From Diphasiastrum complanatum (taxonomy: Eukaryota > Streptophyta > Lycopodiopsida > Lycopodiales > Lycopodiaceae), in contig CM055092.1 of NCBI GenBank assembly GCA_029204225.1, forward strand, positions 61,433,279 through 61,497,278: a stretch of 64,000 bases of DNA, read 5' to 3'. Made by a program: the position numbers and the translations under genes. Under the pieces are notes generated by a model, which worked only from the letters and a program-made list of their open reading frames with translations, was not told the origin of the DNA and searched no databases. Positions within the stretch are counted from its first letter, which is position 1; every line of letters begins with the position of its first letter. This document shows, in pieces, positions 21,021 to 32,501 of this stretch.

Positions 21021-23102
21021 AAGCCTTGCATCATCAACCATTTCACAACCCCACCCTTGGCACACACGCTTACACACACACACACATGCACCCGCGAGCA
21101 TGCACACATGTTTACTTAACTTTACATGTTTACTTAAATTTGCTAGACTTACAAAGCACACACATAAAGATATATTTTTTGCTTAAGCTTGTAGGACTTC
21201 CAAAGCACATGGTAAGTAGTTCAAAATAAATAGCAAATTGTCATTTTTTTATGAAGTTGTGTATTACCTATTGATACAAATAATTTATATTTTGCATCAT
21301 ATATTATGACCATTCCATATCATCCTTGCCATCTTTTTTTATACCTTTTTCAATACCAAATGCATTTTGTTGTCATAGAAGAATTCTCTCCTTGCAAATG
21401 GATCCAAAAGATAAGCATTTTCCTTTTCTTGAAATAGTTCTATATAAGTTGCATATAAAGCAAAATCAGCAAATTATTTTCAGGTCCAGATTATAAAATC
21501 TCAAGTGCAATTGAGCATGTAACAAAAATTATTTTTTGTGGTTTAATGAACTTATGACCACCAAAGTAATGAGACAATGCCTTTCTTGCCAAGATAATTA
21601 TTTCTCCTTGAGCATTGAATGTCGAATGGGCAACACATATCTCATGGTTTAAAAGAAAATTATATTTATTTCGAAGGCCATTGTCCACGTCAAATTTGTC
21701 TAAATATGTTTGGAAGCCACCTGGTCGAAAGGCAAATTCATTTATAAGAAGGGCCTATCGAAAATATGGAAATAAATTTTAGTTCTTATGATGAATATAA
21801 TCACTACACAAAAATAATTGAATGCAATAAAATTCAAAACTCACATTTTGATGGTATTTGCTTTGATCAATTTGGATGACCCTTTTTTGAGCTTAACTCT
21901 ATTGGTTGATATATTTTACAAGGCAATGAACTCATCCTCTAAGGGGAATTTTTGTTTTAATGCTCAGGGGTCTTAGCCCAGACAATTGTAAGCATTCGTC
22001 TAGAAAACGTTTATCATCATCGATTTCATTATCTACTCTTCGTACTCAAAACTGAGAATGTTAGAGAACTCCCCTAATGTTTTGGACAAACTAAATAAAA
22101 CTTCATCTTCACAATAGTCAAAACAATCACACAAGTCGGGTGGTATGGTTAGATAACTATAATTATCTATGTAATAGTCAGGTAAATTAAAGAATGATCG
22201 AGAAGGTATTTCATTTCATTCATCCATAGCATTTTCAGCCTCTCCTATAAATGCAACTTGATTGTCTCTTGGGTTAAATTCTATAATACTATCATATTTT
22301 ATGTCGATTTCCTCAAGGAACTTGACTACATCCTTAACCTTCTACTCTTGTGAAGACAAGGCATATAAAGTGTGCATGGAGCTTGTGGCCTCCACTTCAG
22401 AAGCCTTGCGCACTAGGTGCAGAGCAACTAGAATTGTGGAGAGTCTCTAGAACACACCAAGAATTCCAACTTCCACACATGACGATATGCACAATTTCAT
22501 AGTATCGAAGGTCTAAGCTTCAAGACCTATGCCTACATACGTGGAAAATCTATTTCTTGACGACTTTGAGCATAATGTCGATGTGGGGCAGGAAATCGCC
22601 CTGATGTTGTTGCTCATGATACTTCTACTGCTACTGATGTTCGTACTATATATGATCCTCCTCCTACTGCTAATGCACTGATGCTGCCATCACATGATCC
22701 CAAAAACCTTCGACAAACAAGCAAATGGATAGGATCAGGCCTCCTCCAAGGTGAACACATGCAACAAGGGTGTCAAAATTCATGGAGGAAATCATGAAAT
22801 ACCAAAACAACATAAAATTGTTGTTGCCTCAAGTCTAATTTCTTATATTTATCAAGGACATGATTGATAATCTTGTGTTCAATTACATAATCATGAATGA
22901 GGCTACGTATGTATTGTAGGAAGCTAGTGAATGGCATTTAACTGAAGCAAAGAGAGAGAAAATGTGAAAAAGCCGAAGGTCGGCGAAAAATATTCTAAGT
23001 CATATTTTGGCTTGGTGTCGGGTTTTCACAAAACTGCGAAAAATGCGAAAAACCTGACAAAGTGTTTTGCGTTCAGTCTTTCCAGCCCACAAACTTGCAA
23101 CT
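21021..23102. repeat. Repeat block C, copy 1 (long form)
   Basis: Its left part (21021-21462) and right part (about 22540-23102) match 24824-25922 in the same orientation. The central 1.08 kb (21463-22540) is absent from copy 2. The central part contains broken minus-strand coding-like segments (for example FRPGGFQTYLDKFDVDNGLRNKY near 21650-21740 and DYCEDEVLFSLSKTLGEFSN near 22050-22130). I do not recognise these; they may come from a transposon protein. A (CA)n run lies at about 21071-21086. Confidence 0.75.
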
Positions 23103-23751
23103 AAAAGCCATATACTTCCAAGTGAAAGGGCTTTCCTAATTAGGTGACAAGCATTCAATGTAATTAATACACTGATGAAATATATAAATAGATCATCCAA
23201 GCACAAATTAGTGATTGCTCCATCCATGAGACACATTATTTGAGCCTCCCAATTATGCCGTCATTTTTGGTTGTCATTGCTATTTGTATTGTGCTTCAGT
23301 GTAATATAGCAGCACGTTTTTATCTGTGTACAACGTAGATGATTGCTTGTTGTGATTGAATGCACTTTCATTGTTGTTTGATCATGCTTGTTTACTCACT
23401 CTAATCAAAACATGGACATCTACAACTCCTCAGTTTTTGATCAGACGATGGTTGTCTTTGACGCCCGAGGAACTCGCGATATCATACTGCTCTTCCATTT
23501 ATTTTAGAACTATACTTCACATTGAATCTGATTTCAGTAGTACCATACACAAACCATCTCTAATCTCTTTGGTGGACTGTACTCTTGTTTTAGAGTATGA
23601 ATTCATTTTTAAGATCATGTTGGGCAATCAAAACACTTAAAGCTGCGATTACTTTAGCATAAGCTGTCTATTAGACTGTTTTTGCATTTAGCAGCCGATT
23701 AGAACAGAAGAGCTATTCCACAATATTTCTGCTCTCTTCTCTGTTCGCGTA
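23103..23751. other. Unassigned stretch, possibly LTR-derived
   Basis: No coding similarity. Pyrimidine-rich sequence next to the broken copia fragment. No second copy in the window. Confidence 0.35.
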
Positions 23752-24132
23752 CAAACTACCTTGTCTAATACCATTTGCTATGCAATTATCATTCTTCATG
23801 ATGGAACAAACTCCATGCTTGAAGTGAACATCTAAACCATCATCCATTAGTTGTCCAACACTAAGCAAGCTCTTGGTAATTGATGTTACAAAAAGGACAT
23901 TGTCTAGATCCATCCTTTTGCTAGATCCTAGACTTAATGAGATGGTACCAATATCATCTATCTTACATTCTTGATCATTTGCTAAAGAAAAAAATTTATT
24001 AGCACCATTGAAAGAGTGTAAGGTTGAGAATGTGTCCCTTTGGAAAGTCATGTGGGAGCTATCCCCACTCTCAATCCACCAAGTGTCCTTTGAGTTGCTT
24101 TTGCTTGTTGGACTGGATGTAGATGCCATCAA
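23713..24132 (-). pseudogene. Copia aspartic protease fragment
   Basis: A 139-codon frame whose first 120 or so residues are copia protease: TWWIESGDSSHMTFQ, then KRMDLDNVLF and LLSVGQLMDDGLDVHFKHGVCSIM. The active-site motif expected as DSGASSHM reads ESGDSSHM, so the catalytic Asp is lost. The same region at 42880-43212 keeps WIDSGASSHM. The last dozen codons are unrelated flanking DNA. Confidence 0.88.
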
Positions 24133-24559
24133 AGATGAGATCTCCTCATCTCCATCCTTTTGGACAATAACATGACTAAATCTCCCTCTTTTTGATGTAC
24201 TTTCAAGACCTGTAAAACAAGTTTAGAGGACCTAATTTCAACCTAGATTAATTAGATCTCATGACCCCAAATCTAATCAATGGCACTCAATCTTGGTAGC
24301 TTATCCTAAGCTTTCCACCAAAAATTACATCAAAAGCTCACAAATTGAACTTCTTTGGATCAAATGAATGTCATGCATTAAATGCAGGTTCAGAGTTGCC
24401 CACACATGTGGATAGTACGGATTTGGACCCCTACCAAGTTTGGGATCAAATCCCCTCACCAAAATCAAGGTTCTAGCTTGCCCTCTCAATACTAGTTTTT
24501 AGCACCAAAACTTGCTAAAGATGGATTTGCTTTTGATCAATGGCTTATGCTCTTGTACT

Positions 24560-24573
24560 TGGCTCTGATACCA
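24560..24573 (-). promoter_or_regulatory. Primer binding site for initiator tRNA-Met
   Basis: The coding strand reads TGGTATCAGAGCCA directly after the LTR end TACTTTCACA. Confidence 0.92.
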
Positions 24574-24817
24574 TGTGAAAGTACTATACTTTAGGACCAT
24601 AAATGGATCTACAAAAGATCCACAAGAGTGATTGAATGCCTTAGGTGTAGGTCCTATAAAGTAGGGATGACCACCAAATAGACATGACCAACTCTCTTGA
24701 CTTGACCTAACCTACAATAGGAGTGGCATCTTGACCTTCCATGTGTGGAACCCAATTATCCACAATATTTACAAAGTTCTACATGGCTAGATTTGCCAAA
24801 ATAGGCTATTTTTCACA
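24574..24817 (-). repeat. Short 5' LTR (244 bp) of the gag-less copia fragment
   Basis: The coding strand starts TGTGAAAAAT and ends CTTTCACA. The first roughly 195 bp match the start of the 652-bp LTR at 44419-45070 and the last few bases match its end. About 400 bp between them is missing or replaced. Confidence 0.85.
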
Positions 24818-24823
24818 TACCGA

Positions 24824-25922
24824 AGCCTTGCCTTCCAGATTTTGCCCTAGACCAAAGGTCATCAACCTTTTCACAACCCCACCCTTGGCACACACACTTA
24901 CACACACGCGCGCGCGCACGCACGCGCGCATGCACACACACACACACACATGCACGCGCGCACATGCACACATGTTTACTTAACTTTGCAAGACTTACAA
25001 AGCACACACATGTTTACTTAACTTTGCAAGGCTTACAAAGCACACACATACAGATATATTTTGTGCTTAAGTTTGTAGGACTTCCAAAGCACAAAATGAC
25101 ACATTACATGGTAAGTAGTTCAAAATAAATAACAAATTGTCATTTTTTTTTTATGAAGTTGTGTATTACAATAATTTATATTTTGCATCATATATTATGA
25201 CATCATTCCATATCATCCTTGCCATCTTTTTTTCTTTCTTTTTCCAGTACCAAATGCATTTTGTTGTCATAGAAGAATTCTCTCCTTGCAAATGGATCCA
25301 AAAGATAAGCATTTTCCTTTTTTTGAAATAGTTCTATATAAGTTGCATATAAAGCATATGTGGAAAATCTGTTTCTTGACTTCTTTAAGCATAATGTCAA
25401 TGTGGGGCAGGAAATCCTCCTGATGTTGTTGCTCATGATGCTTCTACTGCTACTGGTGTTTGTACTATATGTGATCCTCCTCCTACTACTAATGCACTCA
25501 TGCTGCCATCGCAGGATCCCAAAAACCTTCGACAAACAAGCAAATGGGTAGGATCAGGCCTCCTCCAAGGTGAACATGTGAAACAAGGGTGTCAAAATTC
25601 ATGGAGGAAATCGTGAAATACCAAAACAACGTAAAATTGTTGTTGCCTTGAGTCTAATTTCTTATATTTATTAAGGACATGATCGATAATCTTGCGTTCA
25701 ATTACATAATCATGAATGAGGCTATGTATGTATTGTAGAAAGCTAGTGAATGGCATTTACCTTAAGCAAAGAGAGAGAAAATGCGAAAAAGTCGAAGGCC
25801 GGCAAAAAATATTTAAAGTCATATTTTGGCTTAGTGTCAGGTTTTCGCGAAAGTGCAAAAAATGCAAAAAACCCAACAACGTGTTTCGCGTTCAGTTTTG
25901 CCAGCCCACAAACTTGCAACTT
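24824..25922. repeat. Repeat block C, copy 2 (short form)
   Basis: Same orientation as 21021-23102 but without its central 1.08 kb. The join lies at gcatataaagca-tatgtggaaaatctg (about 25353). It begins a few bases after the copia LTR end at 24817. Confidence 0.78.
24889..24975. repeat. Alternating purine-pyrimidine CA/CG tract
   Basis: Runs such as cacacacgcgcgcgcgcac and gcacgcgcgcatgcacacac alternate almost without break for about 85 bp. The copy-1 equivalent near 21061-21110 is CA-rich with few CG. Confidence 0.9.
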
Positions 25923-26227
<305 letters not shown>

Positions 26228-26470
26228 ATATTGTGCTTTTTATGGGCACATATATATACTCTAAAATATTTTCTTCTAAGTCATTCTTGTAAACTAATGG
26301 CTACGCTAAATGCTAGTTAGTTGCAACTGTCATATTTCGTGGGAACAGATTGTACTAGTAGTTGTCTTTTTTCTATGGCAATAGACTGTGCCACATAGAA
26401 GCCATTAGGGGTGAAGGAAATTTCAACACTCGCTCTTGAACTGAAGATTTCTTCATCCAATTCCCATATT

Positions 26471-27640
<1,170 letters not shown>

Positions 27641-28521
27641 ACTAAACTTGGCAAGCCTTTGTATGCCCAAAACAATGCACTGATGCTTTACTTTTTTCTT
27701 TTTACCTACTTTAAACCCTGAACTCTTGGAAAAATTGTTCTCTCAAAGCTCTCTTCAATGGCTACTATAATGTATTGTGTGCACACTCCATGTATGGCTC
27801 TGATACCAAGTTAAAATTCGTTTAAAACAGGATCACAAATCATGTAACACAGTAACATACACAAGAAGCACTCTCCCACACCAAGCTCACATAGCAACTA
27901 TATTTCTGAAAACCAAACCCATGCATGGCCTAGGTTGCCATTGACGGGACACGCGTCCCATCGAATTGCCTTGTGGTGAGGCCAACTAGTCCTAATCCAC
28001 TGATTGGACCCACAATACAGTACCACGATAGTTCTCCCTTAATTTTAATTGTTTGGTAGTAAGTTTATAGTGTATACAGATTACCAGCCTCTCAAGTTTT
28101 TATGTAATCAGCATGATTTTTGGGGTAGGAAAGTCTGATGGGCCGAATTTGATCATAATTTCCATTATATAAGAGGCAACTCTAATCAAGTTGTAGATGC
28201 TCTTAGTCAGATTGGTGAATTGGATGAATTATCTTTCACCCAGATATCTATAGATCTACTATTTTTCGTTTAGAGAACAATATGGAGGTGATTCTCATTT
28301 TGGTCATATTCGGAACATTGTTTAGACTGGAAAAAAAATGAGGACAAACTTGGGACAAGTTCACAGGGGTCTCAACTAACCAAGAAAGACAAAAAGTCAC
28401 ATGACTTGGGGGTGATGCTATTGGAGATTGATTAGTAGCTTCTCATTAGTTGGGTGGTTTTGCTCCACCATTATTCCTCGACTTTTGTCTTTGGGTCTGT
28501 CTAGCTCACAAGAAAATGTAT
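27641..28521 (-). repeat. Repeat block A, copy 2: copia leader and LTR
   Basis: Same orientation as 5629-6940. On the minus strand it has the primer site (27795-27808) with leader on the left and LTR on the right. It lacks the roughly 480-bp insert of copy 1 and has about 60 bp of its own near 28379-28450. Confidence 0.78.
27795..27808 (-). promoter_or_regulatory. Primer binding site for initiator tRNA-Met
   Basis: The coding strand reads TGGTATCAGAGCCA, a perfect copia-type site in repeat block A. Confidence 0.88.
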
Positions 28522-30067
28522 TTGAACGACAATGAAATGACTCAATGTTTGCAAAGGATGGACGGCTAGCCTGTTTCTTGGGTTAGTTTCATTTGCGACA
28601 ACGCCCACCAGACGCAAGCAGGAAGTCAAAAGTTGGAAAGGGCCATTTCAGGGGAGATCTTCTATAGCAGTTGGTCTTCATTTTGGGACGGCCACCTTCG
28701 GAACTGAAACTCACTGAGCATGGGTGATATCCAGTATCAGTTGGGTTTTTCCTCAAAGGGAAAAAGACTAGGATCCTCTTCAGAGATTGGCAACAAGTTG
28801 GATCGAGCCATAATCCTAGCAGATGGGAAGCAAAGTGTTGGAAAGGCTTTTTGTCCGAAGAACTCTACTCTAAGTCCGATCAGCTGATTTATTAAGTGGA
28901 GGGGAACTATCACACACACCTCTCTCTTGGGGGCAAATTTTGAATGAAAGTTGATCAAAATGGGGGCAAATTCAAGGTGACCTAGCCATACTCATACGAG
29001 GAGACTGGCGAACTTTGGACCTAATAAGTTGACAAGCTTTTGTTGTGGAAAGGAAAGTTTGTTATAGGCTTTCTCTGGACCAACAATGATGAGGAAACAT
29101 ATGAGTACGCTGGCTTGTGTTACGTGTAAGGCAGCTGATCAATGAAGGAACTGTGAAAGTTGAGTCTTGCATGAGAGACTTGGTATTTCGAACGGACGCT
29201 AAGGGGCAGTTCGCGTTGAGATCGGATTAGTGCAAACTCGGGGTGCATGTTTCTGATTCAAAGAGAGCTACTTGAAGCCAAGCTCGATGTACACTTCTTG
29301 TTTTGACTGTGAGGCAACTAACCAGTGATGGAATTGTGAAAGTCAAGTTTTGCGCGACGGACATGGTGCTTCAAACAAACGTGAAGAGATAGTTCGGATG
29401 CGGATCAAACTGGTGCGACCCTTTGGCTTTCCACGAGGTCAATGGTTACATTTGGACTGATTCAAAGAGCTACTTCAAGCTAAGTGAGAGGTGCATTGCG
29501 GAGTACTCAATCTTTGCCTACCTTAAAGAGCCAAGATGGAAAAGTATCAAGATCAGGCTTGGACAAGGAGAGAAATCAAGGTGCAGAAGCAACAAGGCAC
29601 GGAGTGGACCATAAAGTGGGCAATCAAACGATAAATCCTTCGGCTCAGGGAGCCTTGATACCTGTGCGGAACTGAACAAACCTGGAGCTCAGGGAGCTCA
29701 ACACAAAGTGCATCAAGGACAAATCAGGAGCTCAAAGGAGTTCCAAAGTCGAAAGTCAGAAGCGACAGGGGCGAACATTTCAAAGAAAGGCCTCTGTCAC
29801 CAGTTAATAAGGTTCTCGGGTTTTACGAAAGCGATATCAAATCTACGCTTTTCCCAGACAAAGATATATTTTCAAGTTATGTAATTTTTCAGTACAAAGA
29901 GCTGAGCCTCCGACTTGTGGTGTGACAGCTTCAATGTTAATAAAAAGTGGCCAGTAAATTGAGTACTGTGCCAAGTAGCTTAAATGTATAGTTATTTTAA
30001 TTGGGAGACACCTTTACTTTAATCTGACATCTGATGAGGACATCAGATTTTATAAAGGTGGGGTGGA
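28522..30067. other. Unassigned, with an imperfect tandem duplication
   Basis: No gene supported. About 105 bp at 29124-29230 (gtaaggcagctgatcaatga...) recur with changes at 29308-29412, a spacing of about 183 bp. This could be the 3' untranslated part of the retroelement whose LTR seems to begin at 30068. Confidence 0.4.
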
Positions 30068-30700
30068 TGTTGTAAAGCTACCTTTACAAGCTTTACTTCC
30101 GGCGCCATCGGCGCCAGCTATGTCCCCGGCGCCAGCAGCGCCCCTGCTGCTCCCTGCGCCAACGGCGCCGGCGCTGCTCCCGGCGCCACTGTGACCAGAA
30201 TCCAGCCGGCGCCAAGTTCCTATGGCTGAAAATCTTTGATCGGTTCTAGCGAAGTCCAGAGAGCTCAGATCGATGTGCAATCACCTCACACGATCTAGGC
30301 ATGATTAAAGGAAGCCTGGGGATCAATAAAATCTAGAGAGAGAAAATGACTTTCTAGAAAGAGAAAATCCTAGAGAGAGAAAAACGTGCTTTACCAGCTT
30401 GGGTAGAGTGCTTGGTATGAGGGGGGGTGCCGAATCACACCAATACTATAGGGGAGTGCGGGTTGCGACTCAGGGCGAGCTCCAACCAAGTCTCAGCCTC
30501 CCTTGCTGGAATGTTGTCATGGCTCTCGCCTTGGCATGCTAGCGCCCCGGAGACTAGAGTCGGTCACACACTTGAAATGTAACCTTCTCAGATTTATCAA
30601 TAAAGTGGGATTTTCCTCAAACTGACTCTGATTACCTTCTGGGTTTCAGTGTTCGGTAAAAGCGCCAGTTGTAAGGCCGCTTTCAAAATTTTTAACTTGG
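30068..30700 (+). repeat. Probable LTR with GC-rich island; right edge approximate
   Basis: Starts TGTTGTAAAG after a purine-rich stretch (aaaggtggggtgga, 30054-30067) like a polypurine tract. It contains six GGCGCC palindromes within 113 bp (30101-30213) and a polyadenylation-type AATAAA (30599-30604). No second copy is in the window, so the LTR call is an inference. Confidence 0.45.
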
Positions 30701-30728
30701 CACATAGCTGAGGGTCGTATCCCGGGAC

Positions 30729-30802
30729 GCCAGCGGTATGCCGTCGGGACCATTCGGTCCGTGGCGCCAGCGGTATGCTGTCGAGACCATTTGGTCCAAG
30801 AA
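30729..30802. repeat. Tandem duplication of 37 bp
   Basis: cgccagcggtatgccgtcgg and following bases are repeated with few changes at 30729-30765 and 30766-30802. Confidence 0.85.
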
Positions 30803-30899
30803 CTGGTTGTTTCCATATCTGTCGCGCCTTGTGGTTCTGAGTGTTCCTTGCATGAACGTGAATGGGTTAAGCTCTTGGGGAACAGGCTCTAACCTGTCG

Positions 30900-31240
30900 G
30901 CTGAGTTGGATGGCTTGCTTGGGTGGATGTTACCTGTTTATGGCTGTCCAGTCTGGCGTGGCGCCAGGTTGGCTTCCAGCGCTCATGACGAAGCTTTCAG
31001 TTGGTTAAGTCTGATGTAAGTCAGACCGCTTGCTTGGAATGGATGTTACTCGTTTGTAACGAAGCTTCGAGTTGGTTAAGTTTGATGTATGTCGGGCGGC
31101 TTGCTTGGAGGGAAGTCACCCACGTCGGGACCCCCGATCTGGCATGGTGCCAGGTTGGATCTCAATGTTGGTTTTCGGAACTTCAAGTTGGTTAAGTCTG
31201 ATCGTTGTTGGCGAGTTGGCTGCTTGTATGTCAAGTGGGT
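30900..31240. repeat. Degenerate tandem repeat region
   Basis: gcttgcttgg occurs three times, gttggttaag(t) with (c/t)tgat(g) three times and ggcatggtgccagg/ggcgtggcgccagg twice, showing an old local duplication of units of about 70-150 bp. Confidence 0.6.
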
Positions 31241-31312
31241 TTGGATGGCAAGAGTTGAAGGCTGGGAAGCTAAGTCGTGGTTCCCGGCTCCCTTTGGGAT
31301 GCCTGCGCTACA

Positions 31313-32029
31313 CCTGGTGTCAACATGCAGCCATCCTAGAAGCAAGGCGCAGATCTGGCCTCATTCCAGGCAGTGATCCATGCATCGTGGAGCCACATTT
31401 TTGTTTGTATGCAGTTACGTTTGATGTCTTGTAGTCCTCATTAGTAGCCGTAGTGAGTGAAGTGTGCTGCGGAATCTGTTCCTGTGGTGGTGGCAGGATT
31501 TGAGAAGGCAACATTTTGGAGCGAAGGTCTTCGAAAACCCACATCCCTCACAAAAGATGTAGAGAAAATTCCTCGTTTCTAGCCACATGCATATGAGGAG
31601 GAGTGCATGAATTGAGGCCTGATTTGTTTTTGCAACTAGTGGTAGGTTCTATAGAGCATATATACAACCTCTCAACACTATTTGGGCAATGCCATGTGAT
31701 AGGCAAGCCCCTAAGATGTCACTTTGGAGCGGTTGGAATCTAGCCTGCGCCTAGCAGGTCACAATAGGCAACTCTACCCGTACACCCCGCTGCAATTGAC
31801 GAGGCCTGATTTCATTGAAGCAACGATTAATATGCAGTAAACAGTCCTTTGAACTCTGAATATAGATAGCCATGAAAGGAGAAAGCCAGTTAGGAGATGG
31901 TATATTTATGTAGTGTTAGGTGATGCCATGGGGAAGAGCCGTTGTCATGAGTACTTGGTGTCCAAAAGAGGAGGCTTGAACTTGGGACAAAAGAAACTTT
32001 GGATGTATAGCTAACCAAGTGAGCCAACC
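31313..32029 (-). repeat. Repeat block B, copy 2, with tRNA-like SINE head
   Basis: Matches 8331-9044. On the minus strand the head at 32029 reads TTGGCTCACTTGGTTAGC (A-box-like, 32010-32027), with GTTCAAGCC (B-box-like, 31973-31981) downstream. The A-box-like core is closer to a tRNA consensus here than in copy 1. Confidence 0.65.
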
Positions 32030-32438
32030 TTGTTGGGTGATTATTAACCTAACCTATCTGTCGATAGATTACTCTAATGGAATAGTCTTTCCCGTGGCCA
32101 TTATATGACATGCAAATTTTGGCCATTCGATTTACATTTTGGTCACATGTGCATCATCAATCTTTGGCCTTTAGATTCATCTTTCACACTTATGGAAGAA
32201 AAAAAACAATTATTATTTTATCTGATAAATAGAAATTTTATAATTTTATAATTTTTTTGAATGGCACAAGAATGGAGTTGAAATTTTCAAAAATTTACAT
32301 TTTGGTGATTTATGGAAAATGATATAGACCCACAATATGCCACAAAAATTATCAGCAATCCATTACATGGTGGAGAGAGCAATAAGGCAGAAAACTTGAT
32401 GCTATCATTTCATGTGAGAAAGGCTCAATGCATTTGTT
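32030..32438. other. Unassigned stretch
   Basis: AT-rich. No gene recognised. Confidence 0.4.
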
Positions 32439-32439
32439 T

Positions 32440-32499
<60 letters not shown>
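32439..32499. repeat. Compound (TG)n(AG)n microsatellite
   Basis: About 23 bp of TG followed by about 36 bp of GA. Confidence 0.97.

Positions 32500-32501
<2 letters not shown>

Larger units (their letters stand above)
23752..24817 (-). mobile_element. Truncated copia element with gag deleted
   Basis: On the minus strand the order is LTR (24574-24817), tRNA-Met primer site, leader, then directly protease. The leader and protease parts match the plus-strand element at 41192-43220, but the roughly 1.2 kb gag between them is gone. The join is at gtccaaaaggatggagatga (about 24160): the left part matches 41598 and the right part 42820. The fragment stops at about 23752 in the spacer after protease, and everything downstream (integrase to 3' LTR) is missing. 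Confidence 0.88.

Noticed and set aside
20978-21229. CRISPR-like or other regular spaced repeats
   Set aside because: Only dinucleotide CA runs and irregular short repeats are present. There is no regular repeat-spacer pattern here or elsewhere in the window.
24741-25007. Frames through the CA/CG tract (Thr-His-Ala or Cys-Val-Arg repeats)
   Set aside because: Low-complexity translation of an alternating dinucleotide tract.
31001-31434. Overlapping frames of 64-120 codons at 30.7-31.5 kb
   Set aside because: They cross tandem repeats and the start of repeat block B, several frames are open at once because of GC-rich sequence, and none shows a domain.
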